Shown here piece by piece: positions 34,244 to 43,931 of a stretch of DNA of 64,000 nucleotides. Each line of letters begins with the position of its first letter. Position 1 is the stretch's first letter. The translations under genes and the position numbers were made by a program. The notes under the pieces were generated by a model. It saw only the letters and a list, made by a program, of their open reading frames with translations, was not told where the DNA came from and did no database searches. The stretch is from the NCBI GenBank assembly GCA_036273455.1, contig DASUHP010000142.1, positions 1 through 64,000 on the forward strand. Reading direction: 5' to 3'. The DNA is from CAIYRG01 sp036273455. Its GTDB lineage: Bacteria; Pseudomonadota; Alphaproteobacteria; Micropepsales; Micropepsaceae.

Positions 34244-36688
34244 TCAGCCGGGCGGGAAGCGGCGACTTCCATCAGTGCGACTGCGGGGCTGCAGGTGATT
34301 GCCTGTTGGCCGGGCCGGGCGCAACTCGAACCGGTAGACTGCGGCGGCCTGTACAGCCTGTGGTTCGGTCACAATGGGAACAGTGCCGCCGTGTGCCCAA
34401 AGCTGCATCAGGTCGTCGAGATGCGGCGAAAAAATGTTTCCCGATTGGCCGGTCGAAATCATGTAGCGGGACGCGTCCGGCGCCCTCAGGTCGTACACTC
34501 CGCGAAACCCAGCACCGTGGATGGCCGCATAGGGCCGTCCGCTGGCCATGTTGTTGTCCGCGCGAAGCAGGGTGAAAGGGCCACCGCTGACCTCGATATC
34601 CCGTTCAAATGCTCGCCCGATCAGCGGAAACAGGGCTAATGGCTGCTCGGTATGGCTCGCCTGGTGCGGGACGCCCCAGCGCCAGCGCGTTGGCTCAGCG
34701 CCATACTGGGCGGTCAATTCAGCGACGGCATCGTGGAGGGCGAGCCGGATGCGCGAGCGGCAGTCTTCGATCTCCGGGGTACCACGATCGTCACACCAGC
34801 TTTGTTGACCGTCGATGCCATCCAGCACGCGCAGGGTAAATTCCGGCCGGTAACCCCAGAAGTTGCGAAACGCGGGTCCCAACTCGTCGGCATAGATGCG
34901 CCGCGCGAGCGCGCGCGCCCAGGCGGCCCAAATCAGAGGTTCGGGCCGGTTTGCGCCCATGGCGCCGTTCCAATTGGCCAGGAGCTGGGCCGCTTTGGCA
35001 TCGCTGGCGGGGAAGGGGCCTGCGGCAAGCAGACGGCGCTTCAGCTCGATGGCATAGAGGTCGATGATGTCGTTCTGCATGGCGGCGAAACGGGCCGGGG
35101 TGTTTTTGGGCGTTTGCGCCAGCAGCTGTTCGATCCGGTCAAAGCGGTAGGAGTCCGGCCACTCCAAGGCCAGGGTGTAAGGATAATCGGGGGGAACCGT
35201 CTTGTTGTTTGCCGTCGCGATTTGGCCCGAAAGCGGGTCGCCGACCGAGACCATTTCGTTTGGCGGGATGAAGCCCGTCCAGTCATAGCGGCCGTCCCAA
35301 CCCGGTGCCGGGACGAGGCCCAATGCATCATTGGTTTTCGACCTCAGCGGCACACGCCCGGGCAGGATTAAGCCAATGTGTCCACTGTCATCGGCGTAAA
35401 CAAAATTCTGCATCGGCGTCACGAACCGCAACGCTGCCTCTTTGATATCACTGCTGTTTTTCGCCTGATTGATCCCGAACAGGGCGTCAATGGTGGTGTC
35501 ATCAGGCGCCAGAGCCGTCCAGGCGAGAGCAACAACGTAACCTTCCGGCGCGGCACGGCCGAGCGCGGAGGTTTCTGGCATCACCGGACCATGTCTTGTC
35601 GAACGCACAAGAATTCGCCGGTCGGCGCCAAAGCGCACCTTGATCACTTCGACGCGCGTGTCGAACTCCGCCCATCCACCGGGTACCTGATATTCGCGCC
35701 GGTTGTCCTGGTTGAGACGCTCCAGATAGAGGTCCTGTGTGTCGGGGCCGGTGTTGGTTTCGCCCCAGGCAACATGGTTGTTGCGTCCAGCGACGATTGC
35801 CGGGATGCCGGGCAATGTACCGCCGACCAGGTTTTGGTTGGGAAAGGACAGATGCGCGAGATACCAGACGGAAGGCAGGGAAAATCCGAGATGCGGGTCA
35901 TTGGCCAGCAGGGGACCGCCATCTTGCGAGCGGCTGCCATTCACCACCCAGTTGTCCGACGCCGTCGTGTCCGGAATTCCGGTTGCCTGGCCGGTCCTGG
36001 TCGTGCCGTAAATCGTGTCGAGCCATGGCGGCAGCGGCGCTATCGAGAAGGGGGAAAAGAAGTCCTCGACTCCCTTCCGTCCCAGCACTGGTATCAGTTC
36101 CGCGCGTGCTGCTTCTTCATAAGCGTTGCCCGAAAGCAACAACGCCATGCCCTTCAGGACGGCGACACTGTCGGCCGGGGACCAGCGTTCCGGTGGCGTG
36201 TTGCCGGCGAGGACGAATTCTATCGGCCAACGGCCGCGATGGCCGACGATATAGGCATTGACGCCATCGGCATAGGCCTGGAGCAAGCGTTGCGATTCCG
36301 GCGCCAGATGCTTCAGGGCTTCCTGCGAGGCATCATACAAGCCCATGGAGCGCAACAGCATATCGGTCGGCACGGCTTGCGCGCCGAACAGTTCGGACAG
36401 GCGTCCCTGGATGAACCGTCGCGCCATCTCCATCTGCCAGAGACGGTCCTCGGCATGGGCATAACCAAGCCCGAATACCGCCTGCTCGTAAGATACGGCG
36501 ATCACGTGGGGGATGGCATATTTGTCGCGCAGGATCTGCACGGGCGCGCTTAATCCCGATGCGGCAACGGCTCCGTCATAGGTCGGGACGGAGCGGGCAA
36601 ATGACCGGACGAAATCGACGGTCAGCAAGACGGCAATAATGACGATTGCCGCCAAAACGATTCCGATCCGCCGAACCCAGCGCCGCAA
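34244..36688 (-). CDS. Penicillin acylase family N-terminal nucleophile hydrolase
   Basis: An 814-residue precursor with an N-terminal membrane or signal helix (about residues 8-26), so it acts in the periplasm. Family features: the alpha-chain blocks LSAPVQILRDKYAIPHV and GLGYAHAEDRLWQME, a spacer, then the autocatalytic cut site before Ser244 in TTASDNWVVNGSRS, followed by GGPLLANDPHLGFSLPSVWY. After cleavage Ser244 would be the nucleophile. Substrates in this family range from beta-lactams to acyl-homoserine lactones; none can be chosen here. Divergent from the MarR operon with 127 bp between. Confidence 0.93.
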   Translation of the reverse strand: MRRWVRRIGIVLAAIVIIAVLLTVDFVRSFARSVPTYDGAVAASGLSAPVQILRDKYAIPHVIAVSYEQAVFGLGYAHAEDRLWQMEMARRFIQGRLSELFGAQAVPTDMLLRSMGLYDASQEALKHLAPESQRLLQAYADGVNAYIVGHRGRWPIEFVLAGNTPPERWSPADSVAVLKGMALLLSGNAYEEAARAELIPVLGRKGVEDFFSPFSIAPLPPWLDTIYGTTRTGQATGIPDTTASDNWVVNGSRSQDGGPLLANDPHLGFSLPSVWYLAHLSFPNQNLVGGTLPGIPAIVAGRNNHVAWGETNTGPDTQDLYLERLNQDNRREYQVPGGWAEFDTRVEVIKVRFGADRRILVRSTRHGPVMPETSALGRAAPEGYVVALAWTALAPDDTTIDALFGINQAKNSSDIKEAALRFVTPMQNFVYADDSGHIGLILPGRVPLRSKTNDALGLVPAPGWDGRYDWTGFIPPNEMVSVGDPLSGQIATANNKTVPPDYPYTLALEWPDSYRFDRIEQLLAQTPKNTPARFAAMQNDIIDLYAIELKRRLLAAGPFPASDAKAAQLLANWNGAMGANRPEPLIWAAWARALARRIYADELGPAFRNFWGYRPEFTLRVLDGIDGQQSWCDDRGTPEIEDCRSRIRLALHDAVAELTAQYGAEPTRWRWGVPHQASHTEQPLALFPLIGRAFERDIEVSGGPFTLLRADNNMASGRPYAAIHGAGFRGVYDLRAPDASRYMISTGQSGNIFSPHLDDLMQLWAHGGTVPIVTEPQAVQAAAVYRFELRPARPTGNHLQPRSRTDGSRRFPPG

Positions 36689-36788
36689 CAGTCTTTCTCC
36701 TTCGAGAGCGCGGCTTTTCTATGCCATCGCATGACCGGGGAGGCGAGCGCAGTTGCGCCACAGGGTTGGCAAAAAAGGCTTGCAATTC

Positions 36789-36802
36789 ATAAGCAGGCTT
36801 AT
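36789..36802. promoter_or_regulatory. Palindrome in the marR-emrAB promoter, likely MarR operator
   Basis: The sequence ATAAGC-AG-GCTTAT is a perfect 6-bp inverted repeat with a two-base centre. It ends 13 bp before the marR start codon and overlaps an AT-rich stretch with a TATAAT (36800-36805) and alternative -10 hexamers; TTGCAA at 36780-36785 could be a -35. MarR-family proteins commonly bind such palindromes to repress their own operon. Confidence 0.6.
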
Positions 36803-36815
36803 AATATATCTGCCT

Positions 36816-37280
36816 ATGAAGCGACCAATCGATCGCGATCCGCTCGTACTTATCAATGATCTGGCCCGGCTGCTGCGGACACGCGCGGATGCCCGGGCGC
36901 GCGCATTCGGCATGACGCGCGCGCAATGGATGATCCTGGTGCGGCTGGAAGCCAATCCCGGCATGACACAAAACGAATTGGCTTCCCTGATTGAAGTCGA
37001 ACCCATCACCATTGCGCGGCTGGTCGACCGGCTCGAATCCCGGGGCTTTGTCCAGCGGCACGCCGACCCATCGGATCGGCGCATTTGGCGGCTCCATCTC
37101 AGTTCGGCCGCGATGCCGATGCTGAAGGAAATCGCCAGGGTCCGGCGCGAGCTTACGGAGAATCTGATCACCGACATGCCTGCCAAAGAGCTGGAATGCG
37201 CGATCAACTGCCTGCTGAAAATGAAAGACAATCTGGCTGCCGAGGCGCGGGCCAGACCTAAGGTGCTTGAGGGGCAATAA
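36816..37280 (+). CDS. MarR family transcriptional regulator
   Basis: About 154 residues with the winged-helix core: MTRAQWMILVRLEANPGMTQ, ELASLIEVEPITIARLVDRL (recognition helix), ESRGFVQRHADPSDRRIW (wing). It most likely represses the following emrA-emrB genes and itself, with release on binding a toxic compound. I chose ATG 36816; the frame stays open upstream through the promoter. Its stop overlaps the emrA start by one base. Confidence 0.92.
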   Translation: MKRPIDRDPLVLINDLARLLRTRADARARAFGMTRAQWMILVRLEANPGMTQNELASLIEVEPITIARLVDRLESRGFVQRHADPSDRRIWRLHLSSAAMPMLKEIARVRRELTENLITDMPAKELECAINCLLKMKDNLAAEARARPKVLEGQ

Positions 37281-38377
37281 TGGACGCAATGGTCGAAGAG
37301 AGCAGGGCCGCACTGACGGGCAAAGGGGCCAGGCGCCGGCTGTCGCGGCGCATTTTGATGCTGGGCGGCACGGTTGTCGTTGTCCTCGGCGGACTTGGTT
37401 TCTGGCTCACCGGCGGCCGCGATGTCGGGACCGATGACGCTTATATCGAGGCGAACAAGCTGCTTGTTTCGACCGATGTCTCGGGATTGGTCCAGGAGGT
37501 TGACGTGAAGGAGGGCCAGAAGGTCCACCGTGGCGATGTCCTGTTTCGCCTCGATCCGCTGCCGTTCCGGATCGCATTGCAGCAAGCCCAGTCGCATCTC
37601 GATGAAGAAGTGGAAACCATCCACTCGATGGAGGAGGATTACACGCGCATGCTGCGCGACATCGAGGCGCAGAAGGCGCAGGTCGATTTGGCACAGACGA
37701 GCTACAACCGGCAAATGGCGCTGGTCCGGATCGGCGGGACCGCGCAGCAGAATGTGGATCAAGCCAAAGCGACGATGGCGACGGCGCAGTCTCAATCCCA
37801 GGCGCTGGAGCAGCAGGCCGCCGTGCAACTGGCCAAGCTGGGCGGGCGCATTGGAATTCCGGTGGAGCAGCATCCCGAATATCTTCAGGCCAGGGCGGCG
37901 CGGGATGAAGCGCAGCGCCAACTCGATCACACGGTGGTCCACGCGCCGTTCGATGGCACCGTGACGCAGGTCTCGTCATTGCAGCCGGGGGCCATGCTGG
38001 TCTCGTCGATGGCGGCCTTCATGCCGACCAGCGCTGTCGGGCTCGTCGGAGACGAAGGAAAATGGGTCGAGGCCAATATGAAGGAAACCGACCTGACCTA
38101 TGTTCACCCCGGTCAGCCCGTCACAGTGACGATCGACAGTTTCCCCGACCGGGTCTGGCGCGGCACGGTCGGGGCCATTGCACCGGCCACTGGAGCGCAG
38201 TTCTCGGCGTTACCGTCGGAAAACTCCAGCGGTAATTGGGTCAAGGTGGTGCAGCGATTGGCGGTGCGGATCGGTTTCGATCAGAATCAGGACCTTTCTC
38301 CGTTGCGCGCCGGCATGAGTGTGACGGCCGAAATCGATACTGGCCACAAGCGCAAGCTCGCAGACCTGCTTCCGTGA
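37280..38377 (+). CDS. emrA: Membrane fusion protein of an EmrAB-type efflux pump (HlyD family)
   Basis: A 365-residue periplasmic adaptor with one N-terminal helix (about residues 26-46), the GTDDAYIEANKLLVSTDVSG motif of EmrA, a half-lipoyl segment (VDVKEGQKVHRGDVLFRLDP), a long coiled-coil hairpin (residues 90-190) and the second half-lipoyl (HTVVHAPFDGTVTQVS). It would connect the MFS pump to an outer-membrane channel, not seen here. Overlaps emrB by four bases. Confidence 0.93.
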   Translation: MDAMVEESRAALTGKGARRRLSRRILMLGGTVVVVLGGLGFWLTGGRDVGTDDAYIEANKLLVSTDVSGLVQEVDVKEGQKVHRGDVLFRLDPLPFRIALQQAQSHLDEEVETIHSMEEDYTRMLRDIEAQKAQVDLAQTSYNRQMALVRIGGTAQQNVDQAKATMATAQSQSQALEQQAAVQLAKLGGRIGIPVEQHPEYLQARAARDEAQRQLDHTVVHAPFDGTVTQVSSLQPGAMLVSSMAAFMPTSAVGLVGDEGKWVEANMKETDLTYVHPGQPVTVTIDSFPDRVWRGTVGAIAPATGAQFSALPSENSSGNWVKVVQRLAVRIGFDQNQDLSPLRAGMSVTAEIDTGHKRKLADLLP

Positions 38378-39915
38378 CTTCTGCTGTTTCTGCCGAAGGC
38401 AATGCGCGTCACCGATGGGCGATCATGGGTTGCACCATGATTGCGACGCTGATGCAGGCGCTCGACAACACGATCGCCAATGTGGCCCTGCCGCACATGC
38501 AGGGAAGCCTTGGCGCCAGCCGCGATCAGATCACGTGGGTTCTCACCTCCTATGTGATCGCTGCTGCGATTCTGACTGCTCCGGTCGGGTGGCTTTCGGC
38601 TCGTTTCGGGCGCAAGCCTTTCTTCATCGTCTCGCTCGTCGGCTTCACGATCACATCAATGCTGTGCGGCCTTGCGCAGACTCTTCCGCAGGAAGTGGCG
38701 TTCCGTTTTCTGCAGGGTTGTTTTGGCGCCGCTCTCGTGCCGCTGTCACAGTCGGTCATGCTGGATCTCTATCCGATGGAGAGCCGCGGCACGGCGATGG
38801 CGATTTGGGGCACCGGCGTGATGATCGGTCCCATCCTTGGACCCACTCTCGGCGGCTATCTCACGGACATCTATAACTGGCGCTGGGTGTTTTTCATCAA
38901 TGTGCCGTTCGGGATTGTTGCCGTCGCCGGGCTGGTCATGTTCCTCCGCGACCGGCCCAGCAATGCAACGCTGCGTTTCGATTGGACCGGATTCCTCGCG
39001 CTGTCTGCCGCGTTGGGAGGGCTGCAAATGCTCCTCGATCGCGGCTATTCCCAGGATTGGTTTTCCTCCAACGAGATCGTCATCGAGGCGATTGTGGCGG
39101 GTCTCGGCTTCTACCTCTTCATCGTTCATATGCTTACGGCCGAGAAGCCGTTTATTCCGCCGCGCATCTTCAAGGACATCGGATTTCTGTCCGGCTTTGC
39201 CACCATGTTTGCCGTTGGCGTGGTGCTGCTGGGTAGCTCCGCGCTCCTGCCGCCCTATCTGCAAAATCTCGGCGGCTATTCCGTCACCCAGACCGGTCTT
39301 TTGATGACGCCACGCGGTATCGGCACCATGCTCGTCATGATGATCGCCGGCCGTTTGACGCGGGTGATCGATCCAAGATTGCTGATGGGTGTGGGCGTGG
39401 TCTGCATCGCCTGGGCGATGTGGGACATGACCCAATGGACTCCCGATATCGGACTGTTCCGGCTGGCGGTGGTCAGCCTGATTCAGGGCGCCGGCATTGC
39501 GCTTGTGTTCATTCCGCTGCAAGTGGTGGGATTCGCAACTCTGCCGGCGTCACTGCGTACCGACGCGGCGGCGCTCTATTCGCTTTCGCGCAATATCGGG
39601 AGCGCAATAGGCGTGTCGGCAACTTCCACGCTTCTTGCCTCCAGCTTTCAAACCGTCCATTCCCAGCTTGCCGAACAGATCACGCCGTTCAATCGCGCCT
39701 TGCAATCCGGCACCCAGGGCATGTTCATGGGTCCGATGACTCCCTTTGGACTGCAAGGCGCCGAAGCCCAGATCCAGTACCATGCCTATGTTTCCGCCTA
39801 TGCCAACGACTTCCTGTTGATGTTCTGGACCTGCCTGCCTTTGCTGCCGCTGTTGTTCTTCATGCGCAAGCCGCGCGCCCAAAAGTCCGACGTGACGGAA
39901 CTCGCACTGGAATAG
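38374..39915 (+). CDS. emrB: DHA2 family multidrug efflux MFS transporter (EmrB/QacA)
   Basis: A 513-residue proton-driven exporter with 14 expected membrane helices. Motifs: TLMQALDNTIANVALPHMQG (helix 1, with the conserved Asp), GWLSARFGRKPFF between helices 2 and 3, and GTGVMIGPILGPTLGGYLTD (motif C of antiporters). GTG 38374 overlaps the emrA stop (GTGA); the open frame upstream runs inside emrA and is not used. Third gene of the marR-emrA-emrB operon. Confidence 0.93.
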   Translation: MTSAVSAEGNARHRWAIMGCTMIATLMQALDNTIANVALPHMQGSLGASRDQITWVLTSYVIAAAILTAPVGWLSARFGRKPFFIVSLVGFTITSMLCGLAQTLPQEVAFRFLQGCFGAALVPLSQSVMLDLYPMESRGTAMAIWGTGVMIGPILGPTLGGYLTDIYNWRWVFFINVPFGIVAVAGLVMFLRDRPSNATLRFDWTGFLALSAALGGLQMLLDRGYSQDWFSSNEIVIEAIVAGLGFYLFIVHMLTAEKPFIPPRIFKDIGFLSGFATMFAVGVVLLGSSALLPPYLQNLGGYSVTQTGLLMTPRGIGTMLVMMIAGRLTRVIDPRLLMGVGVVCIAWAMWDMTQWTPDIGLFRLAVVSLIQGAGIALVFIPLQVVGFATLPASLRTDAAALYSLSRNIGSAIGVSATSTLLASSFQTVHSQLAEQITPFNRALQSGTQGMFMGPMTPFGLQGAEAQIQYHAYVSAYANDFLLMFWTCLPLLPLLFFMRKPRAQKSDVTELALE

Positions 39916-40005
39916 ACCTGCCGGGGCGTCGGTTTGCTGCATTGGCATCGCCGATTTACTGCCCGATAAAAGGACAGTTTCGATTTGGGCTCTGAAGGCG
40001 GGTTG

Positions 40006-40518
40006 ATGATCACGAAAAATCAAAGGACAGCGTGGATTGCTGCATTGGCGGCATTTGTCACGTTCTGCATTACGGACGGGTGGGCGGAAAGCCGATCGAC
40101 GGCCCCGATCGTTCTGGAACATCCCTGGAGCCCGGCGACGCCAGACGGTGCGGCCACGGCTGCTGCTTACATGTCGATTGTAAATCGTGGAGCGAGCGAC
40201 GATCGGCTGATCGGCGGTTCGACGCCCTTTGCGGCAAAAGTCGAAGTTCATGAGATGTCGATGGCACGTGGAATCATGTCGATGCACGCGGTATCCGCCG
40301 GGCTCGCTATTCCGGCCGGCAAGAGCGTGAATCTTGAACCGGCAGCCAATTACCATCTGATGATCAGCGGCCTGAAATCGAAACTGAAAGAGGGCGCTGA
40401 GTTGCCACTGACCTTGCATTTCGCCAGGGCCGGCGATGTCCGTGTCGAGGTGCCGGTGCTGCCGATTGGTTCGCGTGGCCCAGCCGCTACAATGCCCCGC
40501 AATATGGATCATCACTGA
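40006..40518 (+). CDS. Periplasmic copper chaperone PCu(A)C
   Basis: About 170 residues with a signal peptide (WIAALAAFVTFCITDGWAES) and a PCuAC domain. The copper ligands are in VEVHEMSMARGIMSM (His and Met) and NYHLMISGL (HxM), followed by the C-terminal LTLHFARAGDVRVEVPV strand and a His/Met-rich tail (MDHH). Such proteins deliver Cu(I) to the CuA centre of subunit II, matching the oxidase genes at 7-13 kb. I chose ATG 40006, with GGCGGG just upstream. It is 12 bp before the TetR gene, possibly one unit. Confidence 0.9.
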   Translation: MITKNQRTAWIAALAAFVTFCITDGWAESRSTAPIVLEHPWSPATPDGAATAAAYMSIVNRGASDDRLIGGSTPFAAKVEVHEMSMARGIMSMHAVSAGLAIPAGKSVNLEPAANYHLMISGLKSKLKEGAELPLTLHFARAGDVRVEVPVLPIGSRGPAATMPRNMDHH

Positions 40519-40529
40519 CGGCGGACCGA

Positions 40530-41117
40530 ATGAGTGAAACCTCGCCGGAACGGCCGTACCATCATGGCCAGCTTGGTCCCGCATTGCGTGCGAATGCACG
40601 GGCAATTCTGGAAGAAGAGGGGCTCGCAGGATTGTCTTTGCGGTCCGTCGCGCGCCGCGCCGGCGTGTCACACACCGCTCCCTACCGGCATTATGCCAGC
40701 CGCGAGGCACTGCTCGCCGACATCGCATGCGAAGGTATTGCCGAATTGCGGGCGGAACTTGCGCAGGCTGCAGCAGCTCCTGCTGACAAGTCCGAACGTA
40801 TCGTCAGGTTCGCCACAGTGTATTTGCGTTTCGCCGCGCGCCATCCCGGACTGATTCGGCTGATCTTCGGCGCCGAGTTCCGCAACCGGTCGAGCTTTTC
40901 CGAACTGACTGAGGCTACGAATTCCTTCGTCGCGGAGATTGGTCAGGCGCTGGCCGATCCTGCTGCCGGGGTCGCGGGCCTCGCTGCAATGCATGGTCTT
41001 GCCATGCTGATCCTGGACAATGTGATCGATCTCGGGCAGCAGCAGTCGGGCTGGGACGTTGTGCCGTCGCGCGCCGGAATCCTGTTGCGCAGTCTGCTCG
41101 AATCCTCAGCCGACTGA
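40530..41117 (+). CDS. TetR/AcrR family transcriptional regulator
   Basis: A 195-residue repressor. The helix-turn-helix is in GLAGLSLRSVARRAGVSHTA followed by PYRHYASREALLADIA (about residues 32-66). The ligand domain contains FATVYLRFAARHPGLIRLIF, typical of the WHG-type C-terminus. It follows the copper chaperone by 11 bp and ends back-to-back with hemB. Its target may be the chaperone or the efflux operon upstream. Confidence 0.9.
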   Translation: MSETSPERPYHHGQLGPALRANARAILEEEGLAGLSLRSVARRAGVSHTAPYRHYASREALLADIACEGIAELRAELAQAAAAPADKSERIVRFATVYLRFAARHPGLIRLIFGAEFRNRSSFSELTEATNSFVAEIGQALADPAAGVAGLAAMHGLAMLILDNVIDLGQQQSGWDVVPSRAGILLRSLLESSAD

Positions 41118-42119
41118 TTATCTCGTCCGAAAGCGGCGGGCCATGTCGCGGGCGAAATAGGTCAGGATCCCGTCCGCGCCGGCGCGTCTGAATGCGGTCA
41201 GGGTTTCCGGAACGGCACGTTCTGCATCGAGCCAGCCGCGCTCGATCGCGGCCATCATCATCGCGTATTCCCCGGACACCTGATAAACGAATGTCGGCAT
41301 CGCGAATTCGTCTTTTACGCGCCTGAGCACATCAAGATAGGGCAGGCCCGGTTTGACCATCACCATATCGGCGCCTTCGGCAATGTCGAGGGCCACTTCG
41401 CGCAATGCTTCGTCGCTGTTGGCCGGGTCCATCTGATACGTGCGCTTGTCGCCTTTCAGCGCTTTGGCCGAACCAACGGCATCGCGGAATGGTCCATAGA
41501 AAGCAGACGCATATTTCGCCGCATAGGCCATTATCATGACATCGCGGTGGCCATTGGTTTCGAGCGCCGCGCGGATCCTGCCAATCCGGCCGTCCATCAT
41601 GTCGGACGGCGCCAGGATGTCACAGCCGGCTTCGGCCTGCACCAGCGATTGCCGCACCAGGATTTCGACGCTTTCGTCATTGGCGACGTAATCATCGACG
41701 AGAATGCCGTCATGGCCGTGGCTGGTGTAGGGATCGAGCGCCACATCGCACATGACGCCGATTTCGGGCACCGCGCGCTTGATCGCGCGCACTGCGCGGC
41801 AAACAAGATTTTCGGGATTTTGCGCTTCGCGCCCGTCATTCGTTTTTTTTGCGGCATCGGTATGGGGGAATAGCGCAATGAGCGGGATTCCCAGACCGGC
41901 TGCCTCCTCCGCCGCCGCTACGGCGTTGTCGATCGAGAGGCGCTCGACACCCGGCATCGATGGAATTGCGACGCGCTGGTTTTCGCCGTCGATTATAAAC
42001 AGCGGCCAAATCAGGTCCGATGGGCCAAGGCGATTTTCCGCCATGAGCCGGCGAGACCAGTCATGCCTGCGCAAGCGACGCATACGCAGAGAGGGGTATT
42101 GTGCCGAAGGATTCGCCAT
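41118..42119 (-). CDS. hemB: Delta-aminolevulinic acid dehydratase (porphobilinogen synthase)
   Basis: A 333-residue enzyme that joins two 5-aminolevulinate molecules, the second step of haem synthesis; hemA lies 1.8 kb downstream. Schiff-base lysines are in IMAYAAKYASAFYGPFRDA and MVMVKPGLPYLDVL. In the metal loop the sequence is CDVALDPYTSHGHDG: the positions that hold cysteines in zinc enzymes are aspartates, so this is a magnesium-type ALAD. ATG 42119 is 76 bp from the divergent hydrolase gene. Confidence 0.96.
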   Translation of the reverse strand: MANPSAQYPSLRMRRLRRHDWSRRLMAENRLGPSDLIWPLFIIDGENQRVAIPSMPGVERLSIDNAVAAAEEAAGLGIPLIALFPHTDAAKKTNDGREAQNPENLVCRAVRAIKRAVPEIGVMCDVALDPYTSHGHDGILVDDYVANDESVEILVRQSLVQAEAGCDILAPSDMMDGRIGRIRAALETNGHRDVMIMAYAAKYASAFYGPFRDAVGSAKALKGDKRTYQMDPANSDEALREVALDIAEGADMVMVKPGLPYLDVLRRVKDEFAMPTFVYQVSGEYAMMMAAIERGWLDAERAVPETLTAFRRAGADGILTYFARDMARRFRTR

Positions 42120-42195
42120 TTCACACGCCCGAGACGATGCTGCCCGATTATACTATGCCCGCGCCCGTGGAGCCCATCGCGGCGGGATCACAGCC

Positions 42196-43227
42196 ATGAC
42201 AGCTGACGTCCTGCTGCGCAACGACGGCCCCCTCGGCCATATCACCCTGAACCGGCCGAAAGCGCTGAATGCCCTGACGCATGAGATGTGCCGTTCAATC
42301 TACCAGGCGCTGCAGGGTTGGGCCGCCGATCCGCGTATTCACGCGGTTCAGATCGATGCCGTCCCGGGCCGCGCGTTTTGTGCCGGAGGCGACATTCGGT
42401 CGATATATGAATTGGGGCGAACCGATCTGCCGTCAGCGGAAGCCTTCTTTGCCACCGAATACCGCCTGAATACGGCGATTCACCATTTTCCAAAGCCGTA
42501 CATCGCGATCCTCGATGGCATCACCATGGGGGGTGGCGCAGGACTGTCGGTCCATGGTTCGCATCGGGTGGTGACCGAAAACACCAGCTTCGCCATGCCT
42601 GAAACCGGGATTGGTCTTTATCCTGATGTTGGCGGGACCTATCTCCTGTCGCGCCTTCCAGGTGAAACCGGGACTTATCTCGCGCTCACCGGCTCCCGGA
42701 TTGAAGCGGCAGACATGCTGTGGCTTGGCCTCGCCACTCATTATGTTTCATCAGCAGAAATCGGGGGCCTTGTGACCCGGTTGGTTCGAGGCGAGCCGGT
42801 TGACGAGGTCCTTGCGGACATTGCCGGGCAGCCGCCCGCCCAACCAGCGATCGAACCACTTTCCGCACGCGTCGATGCTGCATTCGGCGGCGGCTCGGTC
42901 GAAGAAATCGTGACGAACGTGCAACGCGAAGGCGAATGGGGGCGCAAAATTACCGATTTGCTCGCCACCCGTTCGCCAACCAGTCTCAAACTGACTCTTC
43001 GCGCGGTTCGTGAAGCGCGCAATCTCGCTTTCGACGACTGTATGCGGATGGAATACCGGATGACGCTTCGGGTTTTGCGGGGGCACGATCTGTATGAGGG
43101 TGTACGTGCGATTCTGATCGACCGCGATCAGCATCCGGATTGGCGTCCAGAGAGGCTCGAAAAGGTTACAAATCAGCAAATAGACCAGTACTTTACGTTT
43201 CTTGGGCCGAAAGAATTGGCATTGTGA
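42196..43227 (+). CDS. 3-hydroxyisobutyryl-CoA hydrolase (crotonase superfamily)
   Basis: A 343-residue enzyme of valine degradation that releases 3-hydroxyisobutyrate from its CoA thioester. Crotonase oxyanion loops are GRAFCAGGDIRSIYE and GITMGGGAGLSVHG; the hydrolase-type MPETGIGLYPDVGGTYLLSR distinguishes it from plain enoyl-CoA hydratases. The C-terminal extension of about 100 residues also fits. ATG 42196 chosen; the frame is open much further upstream across hemB's start, which is not credible coding sequence. Confidence 0.9.
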   Translation: MTADVLLRNDGPLGHITLNRPKALNALTHEMCRSIYQALQGWAADPRIHAVQIDAVPGRAFCAGGDIRSIYELGRTDLPSAEAFFATEYRLNTAIHHFPKPYIAILDGITMGGGAGLSVHGSHRVVTENTSFAMPETGIGLYPDVGGTYLLSRLPGETGTYLALTGSRIEAADMLWLGLATHYVSSAEIGGLVTRLVRGEPVDEVLADIAGQPPAQPAIEPLSARVDAAFGGGSVEEIVTNVQREGEWGRKITDLLATRSPTSLKLTLRAVREARNLAFDDCMRMEYRMTLRVLRGHDLYEGVRAILIDRDQHPDWRPERLEKVTNQQIDQYFTFLGPKELAL

Positions 43228-43290
43228 ATCCCGCTAAGCACTCGTTAACCCTGCCGGGCTAATTTGCGAATCAATTTTGGGGAGATTCGC

Positions 43291-43800
43291 ATGGCGCTGG
43301 CTGCTCATACCGAAACGGCGGAAGCCGTTGACACTCCACTCGCGATAAAGCCGGGCTATCTGGAGGCGCTGTCGCTGATCGAACGGCTTCACCGTCAGCT
43401 CCTGGACGTCATCAAGGACGAGCTGGAACGGCGCGGCGAGCTGGAAGTGAACAGCGTTCAGGCGCTGATGCTCTTCAATATCGGCGACCAGGAATTAACG
43501 GCGGGCGAGTTGCGTACCCGCGGCCATTACCTCGGCTCGAATGTCTCATATAATCTCAAAAAGCTGGTCGAACTTGGCTATATCCATCATGAACGTTCGG
43601 ATGCGGACCGTCGCGCGGTGTGCATCCGGTTGGCGGACAAAGGCCAGGTGATTCGGCGCCTTGTGGCGAGCCTGTTCGACCGTCAGCTGACGTCGCTGAG
43701 CCCGGTCGGAAATCTCACGCCCGATGATTTTCAGACGATGAACCGCTCGCTCCGGCGGCTCGAGCGTTTCTGGTTGGATCAAGTACGGTACCGGCTGTAG
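43291..43800 (+). CDS. MarR family regulator, LdtR-like
   Basis: A 169-residue winged-helix protein. LSLIERLHRQLLDVIKDELE, SVQALMLFNIGDQELTAGEL, LGSNVSYNLKKLVELGYI (recognition helix) and RSDADRRAVCIRL (wing) match LdtR, a regulator of L,D-transpeptidase and osmotic stress genes in Rhizobiales and Liberibacter. A GGGGAG site sits six bases before ATG 43291. It is followed by hemA after 131 bp. Confidence 0.88.
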   Translation: MALAAHTETAEAVDTPLAIKPGYLEALSLIERLHRQLLDVIKDELERRGELEVNSVQALMLFNIGDQELTAGELRTRGHYLGSNVSYNLKKLVELGYIHHERSDADRRAVCIRLADKGQVIRRLVASLFDRQLTSLSPVGNLTPDDFQTMNRSLRRLERFWLDQVRYRL

Positions 43801-43931
43801 ACGAGAATCACTCGCAACTGCCGGCTTGAGCTGGCGCATTCAAGAATTTGTATGCGCATCAGCGAGCTATTGGGCTATGTTCTGCACCCAGGGTCGTATA
43901 AAAGCACCTTGTGGGTGGGAGAGCAGAACCG

